Positions 31,529 through 42,814 are shown, counted from the first letter of the stretch. The stretch: DNA of 64,000 bases from Agrostemma githago (GCA_958450325.1 OY288241.1:42780278-42844277); one strand, 5' to 3'. Notes: generated from the sequence alone by a model not told the origin. Made by a program: numbers and translations.

Positions 31529-33883
31529 TTAAGCAGGGGGAGCATCTGGGCCGGAAGTGGCAGCTCCTTCAGACAGTCTGCGCATTTGAGCTTCGTCCTT
31601 AGCAGTATAAAGGGCTCGGAAAGCATCTTCGTCAAAACCAGGGAACATCTCCCTGACGGCTTCCATGACAACCCCTAGGCAAGAGTTAGCACCATTAACA
31701 AAGCCCGCCGACACAGCCGTCTCCACCTCCTGGAGTATTTCATCCCTCTCCTTCTCCCAATCCTTGGTCTTCGCCGCCAGATCGCCAAGAGCCGCCTGCA
31801 GATCAGAATTTGCCTTGGAAAGGCGCTCCCCAAGGTCGATGACGCTCTTCTTGGCGTGATCCAGCTCAGCCAAAGCTTTCCTGGCCTGCTCCAACTCCGC
31901 AAAGGCCTGCTGAGCTCTCTTTGACTCCTCCCCCAGGCGGGACACCTCCCTGGTAGCTTTCTCATTTTCAGACTTCCAGTGGATCGCCTGACCTTTTGCC
32001 TCTTCTAGCTCGGTCTCCCTTTTCGCCAACTGATCCTTCAGGCTGGCAATGAGAGCAACGTCCCTCTCGACTGCAGAAAGGCGGTCGGAGTTGGACAGTT
32101 CCTCATCACTCAGACGGCTGAGGGCCGCCAGCTCTGCAGAAGCTTGCATGATTCGGGCAGTGCGCTGGATGTACTGGGTCACTTGGTTTGTAGCAGATTG
32201 GACAGTCTTGAGGATGTGGTCCGCTAGAACTGCCCCTGAGTCGGAAAGTAGGGCGGAAACATCTTGGCTGTCTCCGGCGGTATAGTGGAATTCAGCGTTC
32301 TCCTCGGAGAAAAGGGTGGCGGGAACCCCCTGAGCAAAACGTTTAGGTTCAGGCGTGGAAGTCTCCAGGTCCACCACCTGGTCGGCACTTGGAGCCTCCC
32401 TGCCCCTCTTCCTAAGCAGCGCCCGGGGAGTGCTCTCCCCAGTCTCTTCGGAACCTGCAGCCCGTGGCCCCGGGGGAATCTGAACCCCTGCTGAAGGGCC
32501 CTCTTGCCTGCCAACAGGCGAAGGGGTAGCCTCGTAGGCAATCGCCTTCGCAACTGGAGAGGGGGTGGCCTCAGAAACCGCCGTCTTTGCAGGCGTTGCT
32601 CTAGGAGGGGGGGGGGAAGCCTTGGTCTGCTGAATGACAGACCCTTCAAATGCTTCATCAGATTCTTCTTACCTCTCTTAAAATCAGGAGGAAGAGAAGG
32701 GCGACTTTGGATAACAGTGAGGTTCTCGTCCAGGCCCAGGCGTCTCACCTCCCCTTTCCTCCAAATAAAGGTAGCAAGATCTGCAAGGCAAACATACAAG
32801 CTGTCAGGGCACTTTTAAAAAGAAAAAAAAAGGGTGAGAAAGAATCACTAACACTCCTGAACTACCTTTATCTAGACCCGGATTCATGCCCAACCGGGTC
32901 AAGTAATTATCAGTCGCTATAAGCTCCGCATGAGGGAGCCATAAGGTGGGGCCATACACCCCATACTTGTTAGTGTGGGCAGCAAAGTAGGCCGTCAATT
33001 CCTTGTCCTTCTCACCTAGCTTAACCTCCAAGGCCTTTCCACCCACGCCAGGGTGGTACTCCTCAGGGGTCTCAAGCCTGGTGTGGACATGATTCCTGAA
33101 ATGACGAGGAATCCTCCACCCATGGATGCTGTGTATGTAGAGGAAGTTGTTCTTCCAGTCTCTCAAACTGTCCATGCCAGGCCACACCAAACAATGTCCC
33201 TTCTGCCTCAAGAGGGACCAATAACCAGGGGAGCCCGTACTCCCAGAAGAAACCATTTGTAAGCCCACCATAAACCGCAGGGCGTCAATGGAAGGCTCCA
33301 TGCGGTGAAAAAGACAGGTCCAGACATATGAAATCAACGCCTTGACAGCCGTGGCTGTCAGCTGGGCGATGGCGACGTTCATACGCCTGAAGATCTCCTC
33401 TAAGGAAGGATGGAGGGGAAAGCGAAGGCCGAACTCCAAACATTTATGGTAAACCGCTATGCACCCATCAGGGGGGTTGCATACGGTATCCTTTTCGCCG
33501 GGGACAACAACTGTATACCCCTCCCTGAAGTTATAGAGCCGCTCAATCACACCAGCGACGTTCCTTGCAAGGATCGTCTCCCGATTTTTCGGGTCAGGGA
33601 AAGTACTCAGAGGGATACGGTATTTGGCCTTGTCTAGATAGTAAACCCTCCCCCTTTCTCGACGAACAAGGGGGCCGGAAGTTCTAGAAGGGTCAACTTC
33701 CAACGCCTCGTCATCCGAGTCAATGGCGTCAAACGAAGGGGGGTCAGGAGAATTGCCACCCCCACTACCCGCCGAATGCTCTTCCTCAAAACCAACCTCC
33801 CTAGAGGAGGAGGCAAAATTTACCCCTTCCTCCCTCTTTGATGGGTCAGTAAAGGGCAAAATCCGCTCGCGGGTTCTAGACAT
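31529..33883 (-). pseudogene. PF04195-type (gypsy-associated) protein, antisense in D
   Basis: ATG at 33883 (MSRTRERILPFTDPSK). Exon 1, 33883-32866, ends at a GTAGTT donor; the acceptor TTGCAG places exon 2 at 32780-31529. Exon 1 holds the motif region FGLRFPLHPSLEEIFRRMN followed by YVWTCLFHRMEPS and WKNNFLYIHS, as in proteins annotated as putative gypsy-type transposon (PF04195). Exon 2 encodes a Pro-rich link, then a long coiled coil (32250-31620, Ala/Glu/Arg/Leu heptads). The reading frame changes at a run of ten G (32606-32615), the only obvious break. A TATA box (TATAAAAG, 34132-34125) lies about 240 bases upstream, so it can be transcribed on its own, against the LTR. Function unknown. 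Confidence 0.7.
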
Positions 33884-34124
33884 TCTACTCTAGCGAAAGC
33901 GGAAAGCAGGAAATCAAAAGGAAAAAGCAGAAAATGGAAGGCGAGAATCTGACCTAAGATCGCCTGACAGCACGGTGCAAGCCCGAAGAAAGAGTCTCCC
34001 AAGGAAAGGGGGGTGCAAAGTAGGATACGATTCGTTAACACTCGAGGGTTTTAACGGATAAAGAGAATAGGGAGTTTTGAAGGAAAAGAAAAATTGAAAA
34101 AGTGAAAGAATGGATGAGTGATCG

Positions 34125-34132
34125 CTTTTATA
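34125..34132 (-). promoter_or_regulatory. TATA box of the antisense PF04195-type gene
   Basis: TATAAAAG on the minus strand, about 240 bases before the ATG at 33883, with no other ATG-led long frame between them. Confidence 0.55.
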
Positions 34133-34297
34133 GAAATAAAGGCATGCCAAGAGTCGCCCAACCCGCAGGAATTCACCCAAAGGCTGCGGTCCACGTGTCA
34201 CCCCTACAGAGGCTTGCTCTGAGTAGCTTCCCAAGAAAAACCTCGGGCGGACTAAAGGGTGTCAGAAGATTGGTCACCCTATGACGTCCCCCTTGGC

Positions 34298-34318
34298 AAA
34301 AAAAAAAAAAAAAAAAGT
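34298..34318. repeat. Poly(A) run
   Basis: About 20 consecutive A on the plus strand, between the two antisense genes of element D. It could mark the 3' end of an older transcript insertion or be a simple repeat. Confidence 0.8.
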
Positions 34319-34461
34319 ACAGTGCACAAACGTGTCGCCTAAATTTCATTTCATTAAGACTTACAAAGGAAAGTTACATCTTGAGACAGATACGAAAAAG
34401 AAAAATACATAAGGCCCAAAAATTCCGGGCTGACAGAAATCAAACACCCTGCTACGCAGGC

Positions 34462-35046
34462 CTAGTCGTCGCCCAAATCTGGGGAATAATCCCCAGGACT
34501 GCCCGGACTCCCGAGAGCCGAGCCCCAATCCCAGTCTGGAGAGCCCTGGAAAGGGTCATCAGAAGCTCCGCCTTCATCCTTGTCGCTCAGGCAACCAAGA
34601 CCCTCACTGTCATCAGAGTCATGGCTGCTGTCCTCCCAGTCCCTGCCAAAGGGAGCAGCCTGGGATTCATCGCAGGTGTGACAGCCTGTCTTCTTCACAG
34701 GCGAAGAGGGACCTGACGCCAAGGAGGAATCAGTGTCAGAAAGGTCGGGGTAAAATTGCTCGGGGTGCAGCCACGAAAAGCACTCGTGGCATCCCCTGTC
34801 AAAACAGCCCCCTCCCTGGGGGCAGCGCCTAAACCTAGGCGCAGCAGGAGGTGAGGACCTCTTGAGGCGTTTGCCCCTCCTAGCAGAAACTTTCTGACCC
34901 ATCCGGCGGGAACGAAGCCGTGAACGGCGACTGCGGCGGACAGCTAGATAAGCCGCACGAGCATATCGGAGCCTCCAAAATCCTCTGAAGACGAAAGTGA
35001 CATATCTAACTCCACGACAAGTTACGCTTTTTTTGATCCAAGCCAT
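34462..35046 (-). CDS. Unknown 194-residue basic/Cys-rich/acidic protein
   Basis: ATG at 35046 gives MAWIKKSVTCRGVRY; the frame is open to 34462. A TATA box (TATAAAT, 35110-35104) is about 60 bases upstream, which is why I choose this ATG over one at 35169 that lies before the TATA box. Three parts: a strongly basic N-terminal half (RRSRRSRLRSRR, RRGKRLKR, possible nuclear or nucleic-acid-binding signal); a Cys/His cluster (CPQGGGC, CHECFSWLHPEQFYPDL, CHTCDE) that could bind zinc; and an acidic Ser/Asp/Gly tail. It is antisense to the LTR. I recognise no family. The frame is intact, unlike its neighbours. Confidence 0.55.
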   Translation of the reverse strand: MAWIKKSVTCRGVRYVTFVFRGFWRLRYARAAYLAVRRSRRSRLRSRRMGQKVSARRGKRLKRSSPPAAPRFRRCPQGGGCFDRGCHECFSWLHPEQFYPDLSDTDSSLASGPSSPVKKTGCHTCDESQAAPFGRDWEDSSHDSDDSEGLGCLSDKDEGGASDDPFQGSPDWDWGSALGSPGSPGDYSPDLGDD

Positions 35047-35103
35047 GATTAAAGACAAAGAAAGGGAAGTTGGAAATGGATCGTGAAGATAGTGGAGGAT
35101 GCA

Positions 35104-35110
35104 ATTTATA
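35104..35110 (-). promoter_or_regulatory. TATA box of the unknown 194-residue gene
   Basis: TATAAAT on the minus strand; about 60 bases from the ATG, consistent with a short leader. Confidence 0.45.
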
Positions 35111-35395
35111 CAAAAGCAGAAGCAGGGCATTAATGGTGCCCCAACCACTTCTGCAAAGAAGAGAGCCAATCATCAAACTGGCACACTGCTCGAAAATTCG
35201 CTATGCAGAGGAGAGTAATCATAACAAAAGACGTTTGAACTCTCTGCATACCCAGAGAAATTAAAGCATGTTCCCTCGGGAATATGCGGCGCATTTAATG
35301 CAAGAGTGTCCAAGGAGTCAACCTCCCACCGTCCCAGAACAAGACGTCGCCTGCCGAGCAGGAGCCCCGCTCCCCCTCAGCCGGCGAGGGCCAAT

Positions 35396-35995
35396 TGATG
35401 GGGGTCGGTTGCCTACCTCGGGCCGCCTGCCAGTCAGGCCCCAAGGCGACCAATCCCAGAAAGAGGAAAGGCCTGCCCAGCAAACTATCCGTCAACATCA
35501 TTGAAACCTCCAAGAGTATGGCCTTAATCCTTTAGCCGCCTGGCACAGCCTGGCCGCCTGCCAAGCAGGGCGAACCAGGCCTCCTGCCTACTTCCAGGGC
35601 GCTCCCGCTTAAGCAGGACCAAAGGAGAACCGAGGACCCATCCGTCATTTTGCCTAAGGTAAGGGGAAATGAGTGGACAAGGTGAGTCCACGTGTCGCGC
35701 CAGCATCCACTCATTTCCCTCCTCTTCCCTCTCTTTTCCTCTCTCTTGTGGGAAGGTATAAATACTTACCCATTTCCCACATAAGGGAGGTTGGATTTTC
35801 TCTCTCTAGACTCTTACTCCTAAAAACGCTACCTAGTTCCTCAGGAGCTAGGTTCGTCAAGGCAATTCACGGACTGACTTAGGCATCGGAGAGGGTTTCC
35901 TCGGACAACCTCCGAGGCCCTGTGCGTTCATTGTGCAGGGAGCAGGCCAACTCGCCGGGAAGGTCCGATCAAGGGAGTGAGAGGAAGGGGAGGCT
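35396..35995 (+). repeat. Right terminal direct repeat of element D
   Basis: 98.8% identical to 30549-31148, same length, same G-box stem-loop and TATA box. It breaks off at 35995 into unrelated sequence. Confidence 0.88.
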
Positions 35996-36149
35996 GAAGG
36001 AAATCAAACGATCAACTGTTCACTATTAATCCAATCCTACAACCCGGATCCAAGGCCGGGTGAATTGTTTCCGTGACCGGAACACATACAAAATACAATT
36101 TATTAATGTCCTCATATTACTCGGAACTTTTTTTTATTATCCCATAAAA

Positions 36150-36580
36150 AACCAAATTTTTTTGCCAACGATAAGAAATAGACGGATATCACGAGGCTCT
36201 AAGAGCATTAGACGCTAGTCTATGCGCTTTGGAATTTCGTGTCCTAGGTAAAAAGGAAATAGAGCAACAATGGAAGAACGAGCATTCCGCCACAAAGTCC
36301 TTGATCAGCGACTCCAGATCTGCAGATGGTTTATCTACCCCAACATTTTGCAATACCAGGTTCAAGTAGTTTGACATAATTTTAATATGAAGATCCCCTC
36401 GCCTTTTAATCCATCTAACAACCCAAAGCATTGCAATAGCTTCCGCATGGATAGCTGATTACGCTGAAAAAGAATGTCGCGCTTCCTCCAGGGTCATGTT
36501 ATCTTTATTAAGGCACACCCAGCCTCCCGCTGTCCGAAGGGAGGGAAGCCATCCTGCATCTACCTGCACTGTAACCCATA
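36150..36580 (-). pseudogene. LINE-type RNase H fragment
   Basis: Two minus-strand pieces join across a stop: VDAGWLPSLRTAGGWVCLN (36580-36500) and AEAIAMLWVVRWIKRRGDLHIKIMSNYLNLV to RTRNSKAHRLASNALRAS (36440-36189). This is the order of the RNase H-like domain (RVT_3) found at the end of plant LINE ORF2 proteins. The first Asp-bearing motif and the final N-x-x-AH-x-LA motif are recognisable. No RT part remains, so it is a scrap. Confidence 0.7.
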
Positions 36581-36589
36581 AAAAACCAA

Positions 36590-36995
36590 ACTTTATTAGA
36601 CCATCCACAACCATTTCATCTTCTTCTTTTTCATTTTTACGTTCTCTCTTCATTTCAATCATCCACCTCATTTTTCCGCTCACAATCTTCTTCTTTTTCA
36701 TCTTACAAAAAACATCTCACATTCATTTCATCTTCTATTTTCATTCTCTCCTATTTTATTATACCCCACACATCTACATATCAAATTTTACTTTAACCCA
36801 ATCATTTATTGTCATACTTTTATAATTTTTACTCTTATTTTCTTTACAATTTTTTTACATTATTGTTTCTAATTTTAATTTTATAATTTTTATCTTTTAC
36901 TTTAATTTTAAAATTTTAAGTTAGAAATGAAAATACATACGAATGTGATCGCTTAAGTAAATTTAACTTAAAACATAATAAGACTTAATAATTAA
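36590..36995. other. Pyrimidine-rich then AT-rich spacer, no gene seen
   Basis: TTC/TCA-rich stretch (36610-36760) passing into low-GC DNA. No frame or repeat that I can support. Confidence 0.5.
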
Positions 36996-36997
36996 TA

Positions 36998-37197
36998 CTC
37001 CTTCCGTTTAATTGATTTCTTCCACCTTAAAGTTGCACATTTCTTAAGAAAAATAATAAAATGAGTAAAAGTAGAGAGGAGTAAAGTAAGCGGGCCACCT
37101 AGGTAAGAGATAAGTGTGATAGAAAAAATGAAAGTGGAAGAAATAAAAAAAATGGTTGAAAAAAGAAATGTGAAAGATATCAATGAAACAAAGGGAG
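36998..37197. mobile_element. Stowaway-like MITE
   Basis: 200 bp between TA dinucleotides (36996-36997, 37198-37199). Ends CTCCTTCCGTTTAATTGAT and the inverse of CAATGAAACAAAGGGAG match each other imperfectly and fit the Stowaway consensus. Confidence 0.8.
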
Positions 37198-37321
37198 TAC
37201 AATATAAAACAACATTTAATCAAGACTTATTAAATTGAAATAAACATAAAAGAAATAAAAAGGTAGACCTACAGATGCTTACAAACAGAAAGACTCAACG
37301 GTTAATAATATTGGACATAAT

Positions 37322-37918
37322 CGATCACTTTCTAATAGGCTCATGGTCCTCATCATAATCATAATCTGAATTGTCCATCCACCAATATGGGTTTTCGTCT
37401 TCTTGAAATTCAATTTCCCGGAGCCAATCCTCCTCTGTCGTAACCTTGTCATAGACAGTCCAATAATAAACTTCTTCAACTTGGACAAATGTTTGTCCAC
37501 TACCAGACAAATGTCACTTAAAGGATCTTTATCAATCGTTTTGAACAGTTTACGAATCATCGTAACTACTTCACTTTCTAAGGATTTAAGTTCTTCGTTT
37601 AGCCATCCATGTTTATGAAATATTAAACATAATGTAATAAAATTCTGCATATATACCATAGAGTTTCAAATATAATAATAGTAAAAAATCATACCAAAAG
37701 TATTGTTGACTGTCATTGGAGGACTAAGTACAACTTCAGCATTTCCGCTAATTATACCATGAAGTTTGGTTAAGAGTGATGGACTACTTAATATTACATA
37801 TACATGCTTTCTATTACGACTATATTAACACGAATAAAAAAGTTGCGAGCTTCATCCCTAATCTTATTGATTTTCCACTGAGTGTTTTCAACTTCCTCAT
37901 CATAATAGGCAGACATCT
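37322..37918 (-). pseudogene. Unidentified broken gene
   Basis: A minus-strand ATG at 37916 opens MSAYYDEEVENTQWKINKIRDEARNF and closes after 40 codons. After a frame change the sequence KHVYVILSSPSLLTKLHGII is readable (about 37800-37720). A possible intron (GTATGA to ATGCAG, about 37694-37653) leads to HGWLNEELKSLESEVVTMIR, and after a second shift an acidic end with ENPYWWMDNSDYDYDED stops near 37326. The pieces are in order on one strand, so this is probably a former gene or captured fragment. I do not recognise the family. Confidence 0.4.
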
Positions 37919-38004
37919 TATATATATATATATATATTATTTAATTTTATGTAGGAGAGAAAGAGGTGTGGAGAGATGTAAAATGAAACCGTAACTTATA
38001 TAAA

Positions 38005-39050
38005 GCTATTTTTTTCCATATTTTTTTTTCTTTTTCTGACTTTGTATTGTCTTATCAACATAGTAATGTCGGAATGGAGTAGTATTTAGTCACTTCATCC
38101 CTAAACGTACATTAGTATTTATAATGTGCTTAACTTTGTGACAAAGCTCGACAACTTTGTTAATTGAGCTCGACAACTTTGTGACCTAGCTTAGCAACTT
38201 CGTTAATAGAGTTCGGCAAATTTGTGACCTAGGTCAGCAACTTTGGTATATTATCAATTAAAGCATCCGTTATAATATACAATGAACTTGTCAATTTTTT
38301 TCTTTTCTTTTTTTGACTTTGTATTGTCTTATCAGCATAGTAATGTCGGAATGGAGTAGTGTGTAGTCACTTCAATCTTGTTATCTTATCAATTAAAGCA
38401 TCCGTCAGAAAATACAATGGACTTGTCAATTTTTTTCTTTTCTTTTTCTGACTCTGTATTGTCATATCAGCATAGTAATGTCGGAATGGAGTAGTGTGTA
38501 GTCACTTCAATTTTGGTATCTTATCCATTAAAGCATCCGTCAGAAAATACAATGGACTTGTCAATTTTTTTATCTTTTTTTTTCTGACTTTGTATTGTCT
38601 TATCAGCATAGTAATGTCGGAATGAAGTAGTGTGTAGTCACTTCAATTTTGGTATCTTATCAATTAAAGCATCCGTCAGAAAATACAATGGATTTGTCAA
38701 TTTTTTCTTTTCTTTTTCTGACTTGTATTGTCTTATCAGCATACTAATGTCAGAATGAAGTAGTGTGTAGTCACTTCAATTTTCGTATCTTATCAATTAA
38801 AGCATCCGTTAGAAAAATATAATGGACTTGTTAATTTTTTACTCTTCTTTTTCTGATTTAGTATTGTCTTATCAGCATAGTAATGTCAAAATGGAGTAGT
38901 GTTTAGTCACTTCATCTCTAAACGTACATTAGTATTTATAACGTGCTTAACTTTGTGACAAAGCTCAGCAACTTTGATAATAGAGCTCGACAACTTTGTG
39001 ACCTAGCTTAGCAACTTCGTTAATAGAGCTCGACAATTTCGTGACCTAGC
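38005..39050. repeat. ~135-bp tandem array with duplicated flanks
   Basis: The motif TATCAGCATAGTAATGTC recurs at 38059, 38336, 38471, 38607, 38740 and 38876, so the unit is 133-136 bp. Each unit has a T-rich start, GTAGTCACTTCAATTTTGG and AAAGCATCCGTCAGAAAATA. Both outer units run into the same 150-bp flank (38086-38235 and 38905-39050) made of shorter repeats of GAGCTCGACAACTTTGTGAC / CTAGCTTAGCAACTTCGTTA. Confidence 0.88.
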
Positions 39051-40322
39051 TGATGCGCGCTGTCGCTGACACGCATGCAAACAATATTTAGTCCCAACTA
39101 ACTACTATGTAGTAGTGGCAAGTCGGGGTCGAACCACAGGGAGGCAGAGAAATGTGATAGGTCAAGTCTAGGATTAATTGTGATTGCGGTCTAGAAAAGG
39201 GGGGTTTTGGGACGAAATGATTAAACTAAGGCAGGCAAATTAAACAACTAAATCGAGAAACAATAATGATAGAGGCGTTAGGGAGAGTCGGGGAGTCGGA
39301 ACTTAAGATAAGGGTACAGGCATCACAAGAATTATCACAAGATGAATAAGGGAAGGAGCCACCTTTCGGTTTCCCTACCGACCTAGCCTAAACCCGCTTT
39401 CGCGACGAATAAACTAAAGTCTCAAGACGAAATTACCCAAGCCCCGAGTTTCCCCATATTGGTTCGGGTGAGTCAGACTAACCTAGTTGATCAGGCTAAG
39501 TCAATCAAGACACAATAATCCCAAGCAAGACAAATCACCCTCAAATGCAATAGTTCTCACAAAATGAAACCCGAATCTAAAATTCCTCCTCTCCTAGCCT
39601 CCTAACTAAAATCTATTCACTATCCATACAAAACATGATAAAACAAATAATAGGGAGACTAGAGGAAAGACAAAACATGATGATTAAAAAAGAATGAAAA
39701 TTAATCTAACACAAAAGAAAGGAAATTGCTACTAAAATGATGACTTAAACAAAGAAATAAACAAGACAAAAACAAGGAAAAACAAACAAACAAACTATGG
39801 AGAAACATACAAAGGAGAGAGAAAAACAAGGAGTTATTAATGATGGAGATTTAAAACAACACTAACGTAAGAAATGACAAGACAAACAAACAATGGATTA
39901 AGGAAAGATTAAAAAGGAAACTAATTAATTAATGGAGAAATGGAGAAGGAAAGAAAGTACCAACTATGAACAAACTGAAAGGAAGAAGATGAAAATTAAA
40001 ATAAAGCTTGAATCTTGGAGGAGAAAATACAAGAACTTTGTCACCAATTCTTACAAAACCCTTCAATCTTCAAATAAAAAAATCTTCAACAAAGATGGAA
40101 GCTTGATTACAAAAAAGTAGAGTAGAATTAATCTAAACCAAGAAAGCTTCTAAATCTATGAAGTTTTTCTAAGGAAACTACTACAATGGAGATCTACTAA
40201 ACTATGCCTAATCTAAAGAGTCACACTTAAGGCACACTTAGGGTGAAAACCTAAGGTTACTATATATATACTAAACCCTTAATGGGTCACACAACTTAAG
40301 GCTCATAATCCAATCTTCCCTT
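39051..40322 (-). mobile_element. LTR H, partial, interrupted by element E
   Basis: On the minus strand it ends in GCGCATCA at 39051. Its leader carries the CCCTGTGGTTCGACCCCGAC motif, placed as in LTRs A-C, and a TATA box (TATATATAG, about 40269-40260) lies 1.2 kb from the end. No tRNA-Asp site follows at 39050; instead the 135-bp array begins. So it is a solo or truncated LTR. Its U3 end is cut at 40322 by LTR E. AC-rich leader with no coding frame. Confidence 0.6.
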
Positions 40323-42461
40323 TGTGGACGTCCGACCTGGTCTTTCAATGTATGGCTACGGCCACCCACGATGCCCCCTCCCGGTCGGGGGCCGGTCCAA
40401 TCTCACGTACGGGGGCGATGTTTTGGACCTCGATTCGGATGACGATCCGGACTTGTACTAGACGGGTGCGGGCACCCGTGTTTCCGTTTGGAATGGATCG
40501 AGTCGTGGTTGTAAATGTTTAAAGGCCGATATGTTTGGTAAAACGACCTTTTTAGTGAACTGAATTCGTTGCCGATTTGTGGAGTCGCCACCGAGTCAAT
40601 TATGGGGACTCAGAAACCGTTCAAGTCAACTTTGATCCTTAGCCGGCTCAAAGCTGAGGGGCACGGGACCTAAAGATAAAGACTTGTACCCTTAAGCACT
40701 CCATGCCTGGAATGTCTCTCATTGCCAATGGTTTCGAACATTCGGAAACCGTCGATTCTGAGCAAGGGGTGAGGGTATGTATTGGGAAGCCAACATCCGA
40801 TAGACGACGACACCCAATCTCGCCCGCACTATAGCGGCCTCTACTAATCAATCGGTGGGCTGATAAACTTGTTCTTTCGTTGTGGCGGAAGTACTTTAAC
40901 ATCAATTGTTTTCACCCTATACCTTTTGCTACGTCGGTTGTTTAAGGACAAGTAAGTTTTGTCGTCGAAGTAACTATGTTTACATTCTTTGCATGCGATT
41001 TCACGTGACAAGTAAGCCATGAAAAGATGCACATTGGAGAGTAGAGAGTACTAATATTATAGGTATTAGCAAGTCAGTTTTAACGCGGTAATACAGATAT
41101 TAGTCGTTCTCGTGGTATACCTTACCCGGTATGCTGCTTAAGATGCGTCGGCTCGGTATTAGTAGGGATGCGTCAAACCTAGTAAGGTGAGCACCGGGAC
41201 TAATGCAGAACCCGACCATCACTTTGTTCATTTTTAGCTTATTTACGTTTTGAATTCCGTGTTAGGTGATTTAGCATGCGATTATAAGGTCATAAAAGCA
41301 ATAAATCATACGAAAAACTGTAAATGCGAATGTAAGTAAATCACATTGTGAGGAGCCGTACTCTCGGAATATACACTAAACGGGACACGATGCATGGATA
41401 GTTGAGAACGGATCTCGGAATTACTCGGGTCTATTTAATGTATTTTAGTGTTTGCGGTTGAAGTTGGGACGTTACGTGTTTTAGTATGTGTAGTGGACCT
41501 AGTGTCCACGTTTGACATTATCGAAATGCATAATAATAAAAGTGCGGGAATGTAAAGTTTTGTTTAGATGACAACCTAGTGACGATTCGACTTCAAAGGC
41601 GGATCCTCCTAGCTTGCCCGGTGATTTCGGCAGAGTTCCGTTACCGTTGACCCTTCCTGCGGCTATTCCGGCAGAGCTTCGCTACTACTGGCTGGTTCTG
41701 CGGCTAATCCGGCAGAACTTCGTTGCTAGACTAAGAATGACTAGTCGAACACAGGCAACTCGGGATCAAGTGGAGTGCTCGAAGGTGAAGAGTAAAGTCG
41801 ATGTCGCTTTATCGGAACTACGATCGAGTGGATCGTTTGCCTCGGGTGTCGGAGTGCGAGCCATTAGCGAGAAACTCTTTACGAGTGAAGAGGGAAGAAA
41901 GAATTGAATTGTGTCGAAATGAGGGGGAGGAGGGGGGTATTTATAGGTGTTTTTTGGTCCTCGTCACCCGGATAGGCGCCTGAGCCCAGGCGCACCAGAA
42001 CTCAGGCGTCTGGGTTTAGGCGCGGGAAGACACAGGCGCACAAGGTGAGACGCTCGGAGTTTTGGAGATACGATTTTGATACTTTCCAAAACCGAGAGGT
42101 GGGTGTATAATACGAAGCTTGGGGATTAAGTCTTCCCCGGTTTTGACCTAGCGCCATGGTGTTTAATGGGCCTCGGGTGTGCATCCCGGGGTTCTCTTGG
42201 CGCGGTGCTCACTCAGTTCGAGTTTCGGGACCGACTCGGGGTCCCGGTGTCAGAATTGACTCTAATTAGTGTCTATGCGACCGTAATGACACGACTAAGG
42301 CTGCCAAGATGTTAGTTTAATTTTTCCGAGTAATTTATTTGATCCGTTCTATAGAAAAACTATCTAAAACATCGCAAACCCGCGTCGGGTTGCAGTCCGA
42401 TCGTCATCGGGTGTTTGTTGGGCACTTCTGCAGCCACCAGGTCCAAATATGGGTGTCTACA
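40323..42461 (-). mobile_element. LTR E, 3' LTR of the Tat/Ogre-like element
   Basis: The minus strand starts TGTAGACACCC at 42461 and ends in CCACA at 40323 (2139 bp); ends are TG...CA with TGTRGACA inverted at both. A polypurine tract precedes it. A TATA box (CTATAAATAC, about 41949-41939) follows a cluster of GGCGCCTG / CAGGCGC dyads (41965-42060). The stretch GTGGAGTCGCCACCGAGTC (40575-40595) is shared with LTR F in inverted orientation, so E and F are relatives. Confidence 0.75.
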
Positions 42462-42476
42462 GAAGCCCCCACTTTG
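42462..42476 (-). other. Polypurine tract of element E
   Basis: The minus strand reads CAAAGTGGGGGCTTC directly before TGTAGACACC. It shows that the body of E lies at higher coordinates. Confidence 0.75.
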
Positions 42477-42814
42477 ACTGAGGCTTGGATAAGGCGAAAG
42501 TCAAAGTATAGCCACTCAGGTCAATCGAGGATTACGACCTAGTGGCTGTCCGGTCGGGTCATTTTAAGTCCGTTAGACTACGTGTTGAGGCTCGCCAGTC
42601 TAGGCTTAGAAACCATACCTGACGTCTTTGCCTGTGGTTGCTTACTTGGGCTCGGGCTGACGCTTGTCATCTTGCTCTAGGTTCTTTATGTTCGTGTGTT
42701 TTGTCTTTTCGGATGCGCAAAAATCATTCTGAGCTCATCTATTGTGTGTGTGACGCGTTAAGCGTGCGTGTGGAAAAATGTTTGATGTGCCAGCTTCCAT
42801 TCGAACACTTATCT

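Larger units (their letters stand above)
30549..35995 (+). mobile_element. Element D: LTR element with only antisense genes
   Basis: Two 600-bp direct repeats (30549-31148 and 35396-35995) enclose 4.25 kb. A TATA box, G-box and start TGATGGGGGTCGG set the LTR direction as plus. All supported coding sequence inside (35046-34462 and 33883-31529) lies on the minus strand. I see no gag, protease, RT or integrase, no tRNA match after the left repeat and no polypurine tract before the right one. No target duplication joins CATAC (left) and GAAGG (right). It is a derived, non-autonomous (LARD-like) element, possibly rearranged. Confidence 0.72.

Noticed and set aside
34462..35169. ATG at 35169 as the start of the unknown protein
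   Set aside because: It lies upstream of the only TATA box (35110-35104); the ATG at 35046 fits better.
36995..37200. AAGGGAGTAC and CTCCTTCCG as gene promoter elements
   Set aside because: They are the terminal repeats of a Stowaway MITE flanked by TA.
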